Source: Desulfuromonadales bacterium (GTDB lineage: Bacteria > Desulfobacterota > Desulfuromonadia > Desulfuromonadales > BM103). From it: 64,000 nucleotides of DNA. Under the pieces are notes generated by a model. That model was not told where the DNA came from. It did not search any database and saw only the letters and a program-made list of their open reading frames with translations. Below are positions 42,366 through 51,432 of the stretch, in pieces (positions within the stretch are counted from its first letter, which is position 1; the number at the start of each line of letters is the position of its first letter). The stretch is taken from positions 1-64,000 of the forward strand of contig JACZKE010000060.1 of assembly GCA_014860225.1 (NCBI GenBank), read 5' to 3'. A program made the translations under genes and the position numbers.

Positions 42366-42400
42366 ATAAATTTTGGGAATACGTGAGGAAAAGTGCCCAT

Positions 42401-42560
42401 GAGTCTGTCGAAGTATCCATGAGCAAACTGCAAACCTGGCTGCTTGTTGTTTTCTCGACGCCTTTTTGGTCCATTTCTAAGGATAAGGACCTTGAAACTA
42501 TTTAAGACCTGTCCTCGAATATCTAAATTTTCGCATCAGCCTGCATAGTCCGACATACTC
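42401..42560. mobile_element. MITE-like element, family A, decayed copy
   Basis: 160 bases with the same order of blocks as the copies at 25306 and 34940, but many changes. The end repeats GAGTCTGTCGAAGTAT and ATAGTCCGACATACTC are no longer perfect inverses. It lies just upstream of the tupA-operon promoter, so its insertion may have moved upstream regulatory sites. Confidence 0.65.
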
Positions 42561-43165
42561 TTGGGTATGGGACCTGGTGCGGTTGAGCTTAGACTTCGAC
42601 CGAATTGATCAAGCTGAAACCGTAGATAATCGCTACGATGTGGAATTTTTGGACAATTTTGTTGAGCGTCTATAAATATAATTTACTGAAAACAGTTCTT
42701 AACTAAATAGCGTGATATTTTGAAGTCAGGATGAAGTGAGAGGGCTGTCACAAAAAAATCAGTTTTCAACATGCAGATTGGTAAGGGGGATGCCTTATTA
42801 AAGACGAAGGCGGCAGCTTGGCAGCTTGACTTCCCGGGAAAGAGCATTTTGCCACTTTGGCTCAAGTCATAACCCGGGGAGCTCTAAGCCAGCATACCAA
42901 ACCGGCTAATTTACAAGGATTATGGGCTTTACCGCTGTATTCATGGTCTTCACCTCTTTTACTGTTTGCAGAGGATAAATTTTCAAGAGTGTAGAAGAAA
43001 TGCCCATTCCTTTTGCAGCACGCTTGCCACCGTCTGTTTCTTCGGTTCCAAAATTCCCCATAAGATCAGTTCAGGGCCCCAATAAAAAGCATTTTGATGG
43101 CATTGTTACCTATGAAACAGATAATATTTTAGGGACTTATAAAATTAAACCAGTGTTATGAAATA
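42561..43165. other. Gene-free spacer upstream of AOR
   Basis: About 600 bases without a convincing gene. A 60-codon minus-strand ORF at 42683-42865 has no ribosome site and no recognisable family. The CGTAG...CTACG inverted pair at 42621-42637 and GTGTAGAAGAAA at 42989-43000 are the only motifs noticed. The latter is a poor relative of GTAGAGAA, about 170 bases upstream of the AOR promoter. Confidence 0.4.
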
Positions 43166-43181
43166 TGGCATTTGCATTGCA
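43166..43181 (+). promoter_or_regulatory. Sigma-54 promoter of the AOR gene
   Basis: TGGCATTTGCATTGCA matches TGGCAY-N5-TTGCA with GG-GC spacing of 12. The AOR start lies 278 bases downstream, so the leader is long (about 265 bases). Confidence 0.7.
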
Positions 43182-43458
43182 TCTAGAATCGAACAGGTTG
43201 GGCTTCTGGAGCTTTACTGCCCATAAAGCAGTGTCACAACCGACAAGGAATGGAATGCCGTGCTTTTGCTTAACGCAATACTAGAGATTGCGGGGTTGTA
43301 GCGTCATCTCTGAAAGTTGAAAGCTTCCGGTCCTGTTACCTGTTAAGGGGTCGTTCTTAAAGCACAGGGTCTATGGTATAGTTGGAAACGCCTATGTATC
43401 CCGAATGGAAAAGAGCGTCTTCACTTACGTACATAACTTCTAAAAAAGGAGAATGGGA

Positions 43459-45198
43459 ATGGACAAGATTTTAAGAATCAACATGGGTGCTGCCGGTGGT
43501 CCACAGCAGAGTACTGAAACAGCTGGTGAGTTTTCTGTTCTTGGCGGTAGAGCAACGACTTCGATGATCGTCGGTAAAGAGGTCCCCCCTGATTGTCATC
43601 CGTTGGGCGCTGAGAACAAATTGGTTATCGCCCCAGGGATGCTCAGCGGGACTGCTGCTGCCATATCAGGTCGCATCTCGGTCGGCTGCAAAAGCCCACT
43701 GACTGGTGGGATCAAGGAATCGAATGCTGGTGGTCAGGCGGCCCAGGTGCTCGCTCGTCTTGGCTATGCTGCGATCGTCATTGAGGGTCAGCCTGAAGGG
43801 GATGACCTCTATAAAATTCATATCAATAAGGACCGGGTTGAAATCAGTGTCGACAATAGCAATAAACTGCTCGACAATTATCCGTTGATCGATAAATTGC
43901 GTAAAGAGTACGGCGACAAGGTTGCTTATATGTCGATCGGTACTGCCGGTGAGCGCTTGATGGCTTCAGCTTCCATCGCTTGTACCGATCCGGAACTGCG
44001 CCCGACCCGCCACTGTGGCCGCGGTGGTGTCGGCGCGGTCATGGGATCCAAGAAGGTCAAGGTTATCATCCTTGATGATGCCGGTTGCAAGAACCGCGCG
44101 CCAAAAGATGCTGAAAGATTCAAGACGGCTAATCGCGCCTTTGTCGAAGGGATCAGAAAGCACCCGGTCTCGGGTGAAGGTCTGCCAGCCTACGGCACCA
44201 ACGTCTTGACCAACGTCCTGAATGAAGCGGGTGGCTATCCGACCCGTAATTTCAAAACAGGTCAATTTGAAGGGGCGACCAAGATCAGCGGCGAGTCCCA
44301 GGCTGAGCTTGAAATCGCACGCGGTGGAAAAGCAACCCACGGTTGCCACCGTGGTTGCGTCATTCAGTGTTCCGGTATCTACAATGATAAAGAAGGTAAC
44401 TACCTGACCAAACAACCTGAGTACGAGACAGTTTGGTCTCACGGTGGTCATTGTGGCATCAGCGATCTGGATACGATTGCGACTCTCGACTATTGGGATG
44501 ATAACGTTGGCGTCGATACCATTGAGATGGGTGTTGCTATTGGTGTTGCTATGGACGCCGGAGTGATTGAATTTGGCGACGACGCAGGTGCAATCAGTCT
44601 GCTGCGTGATGAAGTTGCCAAGGGCACCGCACTCGGACGTATTCTCGGCGGTGGGGCAGGGATGGTCGGCAAGGCCTTTGGGGTTACGCGTGTGCCAGTG
44701 GTCAAGAATCAGGCCCTGCCTGCCTATGATCCACGTACCGTCCAGGGGATCGGCGTGACCTACGCGACCAGCACCATGGGTGCTGACCATACGGCAGGTT
44801 ATGCTGTCGCCACCAATATTCTTAAAGTCGGTGGCGATGTGGATCCATTGAAACCGGAAGGCCAGGTTGAGCTGTCTCGTAACCTGCAGATTGCAACCAC
44901 TGCAATCGATTCGACCGGACTTTGCTTGTTTATCGCCTTTCCGATTCTTGACCAACCGGAAACCTTCCAGTCGCTGCTCGACCTGCTGGGTGGATTCTAC
45001 GGTATCGAAATGACCGGCGATGATGTCGTTGCTCTGGGTAAAAAGGTCCTGACGCTGGAGCGTGAGTTCAATAAGGCTGCCGGATTCGGTCCTGCGGATG
45101 ATCGTCTGCCGAGCTTCTTCAAGAATGAAAAGTTGCCACCACACAACCTCACCTTCGGTGTAACCGATGAGGAATTGGATCAGGTTTACAACTGGTAG
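43459..45198 (+). CDS. aor: Tungsten-type aldehyde:ferredoxin oxidoreductase (AOR)
   Basis: 579 residues from ATG 43459, preferred over 43453 because AGGAG (43447-43451) is then 7 bases away. AOR oxidises aldehydes to acids with ferredoxin, or the reverse, using a W-bis-pterin and one 4Fe-4S cluster. Family marks are TRHCGRGGVGAVMGSKKVKV, the cluster cysteines in GCHRGCVIQC, DTIEMGVAIGVAMDAG, and the distal cysteine in DSTGLCLFIAF. It is slightly shorter than the 605-residue archaeal enzymes. It is followed by a strong terminator and then by MoaD-, E1- and radical SAM-type genes that probably serve its cofactor. Predicted to be cytosolic and sigma-54-regulated together with alcohol oxidation. 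Confidence 0.93.
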   Translation: MDKILRINMGAAGGPQQSTETAGEFSVLGGRATTSMIVGKEVPPDCHPLGAENKLVIAPGMLSGTAAAISGRISVGCKSPLTGGIKESNAGGQAAQVLARLGYAAIVIEGQPEGDDLYKIHINKDRVEISVDNSNKLLDNYPLIDKLRKEYGDKVAYMSIGTAGERLMASASIACTDPELRPTRHCGRGGVGAVMGSKKVKVIILDDAGCKNRAPKDAERFKTANRAFVEGIRKHPVSGEGLPAYGTNVLTNVLNEAGGYPTRNFKTGQFEGATKISGESQAELEIARGGKATHGCHRGCVIQCSGIYNDKEGNYLTKQPEYETVWSHGGHCGISDLDTIATLDYWDDNVGVDTIEMGVAIGVAMDAGVIEFGDDAGAISLLRDEVAKGTALGRILGGGAGMVGKAFGVTRVPVVKNQALPAYDPRTVQGIGVTYATSTMGADHTAGYAVATNILKVGGDVDPLKPEGQVELSRNLQIATTAIDSTGLCLFIAFPILDQPETFQSLLDLLGGFYGIEMTGDDVVALGKKVLTLEREFNKAAGFGPADDRLPSFFKNEKLPPHNLTFGVTDEELDQVYNW

Positions 45199-45214
45199 TA
45201 ATCGCAACTATGCC

Positions 45215-45250
45215 GGGGGAGGCCTGATTCAGGTCTCCCCTTTTTTTTTT
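45215..45250 (+). terminator. Strong Rho-independent terminator after AOR
   Basis: GGGGAGGCCTGA pairs with TCAGGTCTCCCC (one G-T pair), followed by ten or more T residues. It should stop most AOR transcripts, leaving the accessory genes at lower level or with a separate promoter. Confidence 0.88.
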
Positions 45251-45300
45251 GAAGCAGCAGACAACGACGATATCTCTTGATAAATTTGGAACTGGTTTTT

Positions 45301-45906
45301 ATGGTTGAGAAACGATCAATAAAGTTGATTCTCCCCTTGGAACAGCTGTCTGCTTTCTTCTTGTTGCTTCAAAAAGGAGTCTGGCTGCGAGTTCAGACCG
45401 GCTGCAGTGTCGCAAGTTTGCTGACAGAACAGTTTGGTATCGCAGAGAATTATATTGTCGAGCGGATTACGACGCTGTTTTTGGATTTTAAGCCGATCGA
45501 CGATCTAGAAACAGCATATGTGACTGATGGCTCTACATTGGCCCTCTCTTCGGCCATGCCGGGTTTGGTCGGCACTACGATGCGCCGTGGAAGCCACCTC
45601 GCAGCCATGCGAGGAGATATCTCGTGCCCGAACCGGCAACAGGCCGTAAGTGTTATGGGTCGGATCAAAATAAAGCTGTTCAATCTGGTGATGAACGAAC
45701 TTGGCGAAACGTTTCTGGCCCATGGTGTCTTCCTGACAAATGGCGAGTTGGATAATGTGTTGAGCGAAATGGATGATAGCTTCTGGCAAAGTGTCGACAC
45801 CGCCTTTGTCGGCGACCTGCAGATCGATTCGGCCAGTTTGGTTAACCAGATCCGTTGTGCTGACCCAGGTGACGAGATCCTTCTCAAGGTCGAATTTAAG
45901 AGATGA
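45301..45906 (+). CDS. AOR-cluster hypothetical protein
   Basis: 201 residues from ATG 45301; a TTG start at 45277 would add eight residues. No signal peptide or membrane segment is seen. Distinct stretches are IKLILPLEQLSAFFLLLQKGVWLRV, TGCSVASLL, LSSAMPGLVGTTMRRGSHLAAMRGDIS and FLTNGELDNVLSE. I do not recognise a family with certainty. Its position between AOR and MoaD/ThiS-like, E1-like and radical SAM genes makes it a probable accessory factor for AOR or its cofactor. It follows the AOR terminator, so expression may depend on read-through. Confidence 0.65.
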   Translation: MVEKRSIKLILPLEQLSAFFLLLQKGVWLRVQTGCSVASLLTEQFGIAENYIVERITTLFLDFKPIDDLETAYVTDGSTLALSSAMPGLVGTTMRRGSHLAAMRGDISCPNRQQAVSVMGRIKIKLFNLVMNELGETFLAHGVFLTNGELDNVLSEMDDSFWQSVDTAFVGDLQIDSASLVNQIRCADPGDEILLKVEFKR

Positions 45907-45936
45907 GCCCAGGAACAGTATAATGGTCGTCGTGTC

Positions 45937-45980
45937 TCCAGAAGTCTATCGGACTATCCATGAGCCGACAGACTCCTGGA
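45937..45980. repeat. Family A repeat, minimal form
   Basis: TCCAGAAGTCT-ATCGG and CCGACAGACTCCTGGA arms face each other around ACTATCCATGAG. Both ends of the MITE-like element are present with no interior. It lies 24 bases before the MoaD/ThiS-like gene. Confidence 0.55.
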
Positions 45981-46003
45981 AGTAGAGGTCAGGGAGAAGT
46001 AAA

Positions 46004-46228
46004 ATGAAAGTAACCGTCAAACTATTCGCTTCGTTTCAGACGGGGCGCTTCAAGCAGGAGTTGAGAGAGTATCCTGATCAAACCCTCATAGGCACTGTTG
46101 TAAAGGAACTGAATATCCCTGAACGGGATGTCGGAATCCTGCTTCTCAATGCTGTCCATGCGGACCTGAAAAAACCGCTGTCAGACGGCGACATATTGGC
46201 AATCTTTCCGTTGGTTGGTGGTGGTTAA
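46004..46228 (+). CDS. MoaD/ThiS-like ubiquitin-fold sulfur carrier
   Basis: 74 residues with the beta-grasp pattern MKVTVKLFASFQTGRF, LNIPERDVGILLLNAVHAD, LSDGDILAIFPLVGGG and the C-terminal Gly-Gly needed for adenylation and thiocarboxylate formation. The E1-like gene that would activate it begins two bases after its stop. In the AOR cluster it probably supplies sulfur for the tungsten pterin, a second MoaD besides any housekeeping copy. The ribosome site GGGAGAAGTAAA is clear. Confidence 0.92.
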   Translation: MKVTVKLFASFQTGRFKQELREYPDQTLIGTVVKELNIPERDVGILLLNAVHADLKKPLSDGDILAIFPLVGGG

Positions 46229-46229
46229 G

Positions 46230-47048
46230 ATGGATGCCTTGCAGACATTTATCAAAGAGGATGCTTTCGGTGACCTGGTTTCCTGGAAACGGCAGCAGCA
46301 GGCCGCGGAAAAATTCCAGCTGACTGTCGCCGAAGTGGAAAGCGTGATCCTGCAGGCCAACCTGCTGCCAGCCCGCTATCAGCGCAATCAACAGATGATT
46401 TCAACCATGCAGCAGCTGCAGTTATTTCAGAGCAGGGTGGCGGTTGTCGGTTGCGGTGGACTTGGCGGCTATGTCCTTGAGGAGCTGGCGCGTCTTGGCG
46501 TCGGCAGGATTGTCGCCATCGATCCGGATATTTTTGAAGAGCATAATCTGAACCGGCAACTGCTCTCATCAATCGAATTGCTCGGCACATCAAAGGCTCT
46601 GGCTGCAGTACAGAGGATTGCAGAAATCAACCCGGCCGTCAGGGTGAACCCGATAGTGGCCGCCTTCGATAAGGAGAACGGCCGGGAGATGCTGGGTTCG
46701 GTAGACTTGGTGATTGATGCGGTAGACAATATACCGACGCGTCTCAATCTCGCAGAGATCTGCAGCCAATTGAATATCCCCTTGATACACGGCGCTATTG
46801 CGGGTTGGTTCGGTCAGGTTGCCACCATTTATCCCGGAGATAAATTATTGCAGAAGCTTTATGGTAACTGGACCGGTGGCAAGGGGATTGAAGCCGAACT
46901 TGGGAATCCATCCTTTACACCGGCAGTGGCGGCCAGTCTGCAGGTTGCGGAGGCCTGTAAGCTGCTGTTGGGGCAAGGCCGCCCGCTGCGTAACAGGATG
47001 TTGTCGATCAACCTGCTGGATATGCAGTTTGAAGACGTTCCCCTGTAA
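46230..47048 (+). CDS. E1-like (ThiF/MoeB/HesA family) adenylyltransferase
   Basis: 272 residues from ATG 46230, two bases after the MoaD/ThiS-like stop. An extra N-terminal helical segment of about 65 residues comes before the Rossmann motif VVGCGGLGGYVLEELARLGV. Then come DPDIFEEHNLNRQLL with the adenylation Arg and Asn, and DAVDNIPTRLNL (the conserved Asp). The paired C-x2-C zinc ligands of classical MoeB are not visible, so it is an atypical, HesA-like member. It should activate the C-terminal Gly of the neighbouring carrier. Confidence 0.9.
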   Translation: MDALQTFIKEDAFGDLVSWKRQQQAAEKFQLTVAEVESVILQANLLPARYQRNQQMISTMQQLQLFQSRVAVVGCGGLGGYVLEELARLGVGRIVAIDPDIFEEHNLNRQLLSSIELLGTSKALAAVQRIAEINPAVRVNPIVAAFDKENGREMLGSVDLVIDAVDNIPTRLNLAEICSQLNIPLIHGAIAGWFGQVATIYPGDKLLQKLYGNWTGGKGIEAELGNPSFTPAVAASLQVAEACKLLLGQGRPLRNRMLSINLLDMQFEDVPL

Positions 47049-47091
47049 AGTCATGCTCTCAATTAATGCACTTCCTGGTTAATGATAGCTT

Positions 47092-48183
47092 ATGCATATA
47101 GCCGAAATTATAAAAGGAAAAGGACTTTTTCCTCCAAAGCGACTGACTGTTGCAATCACGACAAACTGCAATCTCCGTTGTGAGCACTGTTGGGTTGAGT
47201 GTGAAGGAGTAGAAGTCCTGAGTATCAATGCACCAGCTGCCGGTATAAAGCGACTGATCAAGGAGTTTGTGGATATCGGCGGTGAGGAAATCTGCCTGAC
47301 TGGCGGTGAACCGCTCATGCACCCCGACCTCCTGCAGATACTGTCCTTCTGTCAGAGCATTAACCTGAAGAGCATTCACTTGCAGACGAATGCAACCTTG
47401 CTGACTCCTGAAGTCATGCAATCGATGTTCACGGTCGGCACACAGAAACTCCATTTCCAGGTCAGTCTCGACGGGGGAAGTCCGGCAACTCACGATCTGG
47501 TGAGAGGGCAGGGTAGCTTTAAAAAGGCTGTTTCAGGCATTGCTCAATTGGTTGCTCATGGTTATGGGAATAAAACGACCATCGGGTTTACAGAGATGCA
47601 GCATAATTTGCATGAAGTCCCCGTGTTGTTGAAGCTTGCGGCGGAAGCCGGTGTCGCCTCAGTCGTTGGCTGGAGCCTTGTCCAGCATGGCAAAGCGAAG
47701 TGCACAGAGAGTGTTGCTCCCCCGCTGCCGGAACAATACGTTCAGATGCTGGAACGTTATCACTCGGATCGGGAATTCAGAGACCTCTATGACCAGTACG
47801 GACGTTTTGCGGCGATTGAATGGTTCAAGGGGCGCGATCAACCAGGCACCCATACCTGCAGGTTTATAGAAAAGCCTTATGTCTCTGTATCTGGAACATT
47901 TTATCCATGTACATTGCTCCAGCATGATGGTTACGCCGCATTCGATTTATTTAATCGATCTCTAGTCGAAGCCATTAAAGGAGCGATTGAGAATTGGGTA
48001 AAGTTGCAAGCAAAGACCAAAAAGCGCAGCAAAGAGCTGGAATGTTTCAAGGGCTGTGCTGGCGCACAACATTGTGCCGGTGGTTGCTTTGCCAGGGCAT
48101 CCGTGATTGATGGCTCGGAAAGATGCGTTGAAGACAGGTGCCATTTAAGACGAGCCGTTTATGAATGGCATCCTCCAGATTAA
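47092..48183 (+). CDS. AOR-associated radical SAM/SPASM maturase
   Basis: 363 residues. Radical SAM motif CNLRCEHC is near residue 26, followed by CLTGGEPLMHPDLL. The SPASM end has SVSGTFYPCTLLQHDG, then CFKGCAGAQHCAGGCFARASVI and later CVEDRC, giving auxiliary cluster ligands. Proteins of this architecture beside AOR genes form a recognised subfamily of presumed tungsten-cofactor oxidoreductase maturases; the reaction is unknown. It follows the E1-like gene by 43 bases, so cofactor assembly genes form one cluster. The closest functional idea is a modification of AOR itself or of its pterin. Confidence 0.88.
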   Translation: MHIAEIIKGKGLFPPKRLTVAITTNCNLRCEHCWVECEGVEVLSINAPAAGIKRLIKEFVDIGGEEICLTGGEPLMHPDLLQILSFCQSINLKSIHLQTNATLLTPEVMQSMFTVGTQKLHFQVSLDGGSPATHDLVRGQGSFKKAVSGIAQLVAHGYGNKTTIGFTEMQHNLHEVPVLLKLAAEAGVASVVGWSLVQHGKAKCTESVAPPLPEQYVQMLERYHSDREFRDLYDQYGRFAAIEWFKGRDQPGTHTCRFIEKPYVSVSGTFYPCTLLQHDGYAAFDLFNRSLVEAIKGAIENWVKLQAKTKKRSKELECFKGCAGAQHCAGGCFARASVIDGSERCVEDRCHLRRAVYEWHPPD

Positions 48184-48312
48184 CCTGTCGAATCTTTCTG
48201 CCTTTTTTTCCAGAAATAGGCATTCCGGCTCTGCTGGCCATCGTTTACCTGGAATCTTTCGGACCATTATGAATGCAGTCATGGGCAAAAATGAAAGGAA
48301 GGGTGAGACGAA

Positions 48313-49731
48313 ATGATGGATAGAAATCAATTGTACATGAATGGAGAATGGGTTTCTTCCGCAGGCAGCGGCACTATTGAAGTTGTAAACCCGTACACAG
48401 AAGCAACTATTGCCAGAATTCCTGCAGGCTCTCCTGATGATGTTGAACGTGCCGTCAGATCAGCAAGGTGCGCGTTTTCCGGGTGGGCGAACACGTCTGT
48501 CGAGAAGAGAGTCCATTTACTGGAAAAAGTGCATCAGGGGCTTGTGGCACGCCAGGACGAAATTGCTGAATTGATCACTGCAGAGGTTGGGACGCCTTTG
48601 AAAATCTCTAAAAGGATCCAGGCATTTCTGCCCGTGGCAAATCTTGAAAGTTGCTGTACATTGGCAATGTCCTATCCTTTTGAAAGGATCCTCGCGAATT
48701 CGACAATCTATAAAGAACCGGTCGGTGTCGTCGCTTGCATCACCCCGTGGAATTATCCTTTACATCAGGTCGTTGCTAAAATTGCGCCGGCCTTGCTGAT
48801 GGGCTGTACCGTGGTTCTAAAGCCAAGCGAAGTTGCGCCGTTGACGGCATTCCTGCTGGCAGAGATCATGGATGAAGCGGGTTTGCCGCCCGGCGTTTTT
48901 AATCTGGTGACCGGAGACGGGCCTGACGTCGGTGAAGCACTGGTGCGGCAGGATGAGGTTGATATGGTCTCCTTTACGGGTTCCGTCGATGCCGGCAAGA
49001 GAGTCGCTGCGGTGTCCTCCGAATCCGTAAAACGCGTCGCTCTGGAGCTGGGTGGCAAGTCTGCGAGCGTGATCCTTGACGATGCCGATCTGGCAAAAGC
49101 CGTAAAAGGCACAATCAACGCATGCTTTCTGAATTCCGGACAAACCTGTAATGCCCTGACGCGAATGCTGGTTCCAGAAAGTCTCTATGATGAGGTCGTA
49201 AACCTGTCTATCGAAATCTGTAAGTCATTTAAATTGGGAGATCCTCGTGAGGCTGACACCAGGCTTGGACCGCTCGTCAGTGAAAGCCAGAGGTCGCGTG
49301 TTCGCCAGTACATTGAAACCGGTATGAAAGAGGGTGCCGATTTGTTGTGTGGAGGGCCAGAGGCCCCGACTGAACTTGCTCACGGCTATTTTGTGCAGCC
49401 CACTGTTCTGGGTAAAGTGACCTCGGCGATGACGGTCGCCCAGAGTGAAATCTTCGGCCCGGTTCTCTCTATTCTGACCTATCGAACAGAAAATGAAGCA
49501 ATCAGGATTGCCAATGACAGCAGATACGGCCTGGGTGGCGCGGTCTGGTCCGGCAATAAAGAACGAGCCATGAAGATTGCTAAAGAAATGAGGACGGGAC
49601 AGGTTGACGTTAACGGTGCAGCTTTTAACTTGCTGGCCCCTTTCGGCGGCTTCAAACAATCAGGGTATGGCCGTGAATTAGGTGAATTTGGCTTTGAGGA
49701 GTTCGTGGAAGTCAAATCTGTGCAATCTTGA
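48313..49731 (+). CDS. NAD(P)-dependent aldehyde dehydrogenase
   Basis: 472 residues (a second ATG, 48316, is equally possible). The ALDH superfamily fold is clear: TPWNYPLHQVVAKIAPALLMGCTVVLKPSE, then FTGSVDAGKRV, catalytic Glu in ALELGGKSA, nucleophile Cys in NSGQTCNAL, and EIFGPVLSI. It oxidises an aldehyde to the acid in the cytosol with NAD(P)+ and thus runs parallel to AOR, with NADH rather than ferredoxin as product. It is 129 bases after the radical SAM gene, with AAGGAAGGGTGAGACGAA before the start. Which aldehyde is used cannot be told. Confidence 0.93.
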   Translation: MMDRNQLYMNGEWVSSAGSGTIEVVNPYTEATIARIPAGSPDDVERAVRSARCAFSGWANTSVEKRVHLLEKVHQGLVARQDEIAELITAEVGTPLKISKRIQAFLPVANLESCCTLAMSYPFERILANSTIYKEPVGVVACITPWNYPLHQVVAKIAPALLMGCTVVLKPSEVAPLTAFLLAEIMDEAGLPPGVFNLVTGDGPDVGEALVRQDEVDMVSFTGSVDAGKRVAAVSSESVKRVALELGGKSASVILDDADLAKAVKGTINACFLNSGQTCNALTRMLVPESLYDEVVNLSIEICKSFKLGDPREADTRLGPLVSESQRSRVRQYIETGMKEGADLLCGGPEAPTELAHGYFVQPTVLGKVTSAMTVAQSEIFGPVLSILTYRTENEAIRIANDSRYGLGGAVWSGNKERAMKIAKEMRTGQVDVNGAAFNLLAPFGGFKQSGYGRELGEFGFEEFVEVKSVQS

Positions 49732-49751
49732 TGCACTCATAAAAAACGGAT

Positions 49752-49830
49752 ATATAACCAAAACAACGGCTACGGATAATTAACGTAAAGACACTAAGAC
49801 AAAGAAAGACGCACAGAAAACCTTTCTCAC
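49752..49830. repeat. Decayed half of family B repeat
   Basis: TATATAACCAAAACAAC... then TTAACGTAAAGACACTAAGACAAAGAAAGACGCACAG recalls the left arm of the elements at 4637 and 57386. The right arm is not recognisable. It lies between the convergent ALDH and cfa genes. Confidence 0.4.
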
Positions 49831-49871
49831 GATAACGTTAGTACGAAACCAAAACGCTCTGTCTCAAAGGA

Positions 49872-51194
49872 TTAATGATAACTGCCCTGACACGATTGAT
49901 ACCAGTCGTCGCGCGTCAGCGGCAACCTGCTGGCTTGTCGTCCTGACTTGACCAGCAGACTCTGGTAGAGCCCGAGCCGGCCGGTTTCGAAGCCAAAGGC
50001 TGAGCCGGCCATGTAGATCCTCCAGATTCGATAGGTTTCGGGACTGGTCAACTCAATGGCCCTGTCACGATTGGCCTCCAGACGTTTGACCCATAGACGT
50101 AGAGTCATTGCGTAATGCTCGCGCAAGCCTTCAACATCGCGGACTTCGAAACCGGTCTCTTCGGCGATACGCAGCGAGGTGCTGATCGGCATCAACTCGC
50201 CATCGGGGAAAACGTATTTGTCAATGAAGGAGGGACCGCCTTTAGGTGCATTGGACATTGATTCCGTGATGCCGTGATTGAGGAAGGCTCCTCCTGGTTT
50301 GAGCTGACGGTAAGCCTTTTGGAAATAACTCGGTAGTTTTTTTTCACCGACATGTTCGTACATACCAACGCTGACTATCTTGTCGAACTGCTGCCCGGCC
50401 GGGATATCTCGATAATCACAAATCTCGGCTCGGCAACGATCTGCCAGACCTGCCTCCTTGATACGCGCATTGGCCAGATCTGCCTGGGGTTGGCTGAGAG
50501 TGACCCCGAGTGCCTCAACACCGTATCTCTCTGCAGCATGCATGATCAGACCACCCCATCCACAGCCAATATCGAGCAGCTTTTCCCCCGGTTTGAGGCG
50601 CAGTTTTCGGCAGAGGTAATCAAGCTTGTGGTACTGGGCCTGATCGAGGCTATCGCTCGGACTGTGAAAATAGGCACAGGAGTAAACCATACGCTGGTCA
50701 AGCCAGAGGCCGTAGAAATCGTTGGAGACATTATAGTGGTACTGGACAGCCTGGGCATCCCGCAGTTTCGAATGCGCCCGGCCCTTCAGGTTGAGGGAAC
50801 CGCGCTCTCTTCCTGTCTGGCGTTTGCCGGGCAGGCCCAGAAATTTCCGGGCGAGGCCAAGTTTTTCCGATATTCGCCATTGCCTGCCGATCAGGTGCTC
50901 AGCCAACTCGAAACTGGCCTCAAGATCTCCAAGGATATCAAATTCATCAGTAATATAGGCTTCTCCAAGTGAAAGTTCGCTCGGGTTCCATAACAAGCGC
51001 TGCAGAGCCGTCGGATGTTTGAGGTCGAGAGTGAATCGCGGAGGTTCCTTGCTGTGCCGCCACTCGGCGCCATTCCAGAGGCGGATGGCAAACGGTTTGA
51101 TGGACGTCGTAGAAAAAAGCTCATTGAAGAATTCGAGGATCTTCAGAACAGCAAAATCCCGGCCCGACGATTGCTCGGCCAATTGTCCGGACAT
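49872..51194 (-). CDS. cfa: Cyclopropane-fatty-acyl-phospholipid synthase
   Basis: 440 residues, in the usual range. SAM-binding motif I is LLDIGCGWGGLIMHAAERYG (near residue 210), and further family marks are YHYNVSNDFYGLWLDQRMVYSCAYF and SVGMYEHVG. The enzyme methylates cis double bonds of membrane phospholipid acyl chains at the inner membrane surface and helps against solvent and acid stress. AAGGGAGGTTGCCTT lies upstream of the ATG at 51192-51194. It stands alone. Membrane hardening would suit growth on alcohols, but regulation is not shown by the sequence. Confidence 0.93.
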   Translation of the reverse strand: MSGQLAEQSSGRDFAVLKILEFFNELFSTTSIKPFAIRLWNGAEWRHSKEPPRFTLDLKHPTALQRLLWNPSELSLGEAYITDEFDILGDLEASFELAEHLIGRQWRISEKLGLARKFLGLPGKRQTGRERGSLNLKGRAHSKLRDAQAVQYHYNVSNDFYGLWLDQRMVYSCAYFHSPSDSLDQAQYHKLDYLCRKLRLKPGEKLLDIGCGWGGLIMHAAERYGVEALGVTLSQPQADLANARIKEAGLADRCRAEICDYRDIPAGQQFDKIVSVGMYEHVGEKKLPSYFQKAYRQLKPGGAFLNHGITESMSNAPKGGPSFIDKYVFPDGELMPISTSLRIAEETGFEVRDVEGLREHYAMTLRLWVKRLEANRDRAIELTSPETYRIWRIYMAGSAFGFETGRLGLYQSLLVKSGRQASRLPLTRDDWYQSCQGSYH

Positions 51195-51432
51195 AAGGCA
51201 ACCTCCCTTGTAAAATTAGACTTAATAAACCAATAAAACAAAATTGGAAAATTGCAAGGCCAAGTCAGCAAAAGACTTTTTTGCCGGTTGCGATTCACAG
51301 CAATCCCCTTGATATCTGTCTCCAACTCTTGATCGCTGGTTGTAAATCATCAAGGGAGTGACTATATTGTCAGATAGTTTCAAGCCTACAAAAATCAGTG
51401 CAATCTATAATTCCGGAAAAGGAGCGCCCGCC

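Noticed and set aside
42683-42865. 60-codon minus-strand ORF upstream of AOR
   Set aside because: No ribosome site, unusual composition and no family; probably chance.
43966-45207. 413-codon minus-strand ORF across AOR
   Set aside because: The plus strand encodes a full AOR with all cluster ligands; the antisense frame is open only because of base composition.
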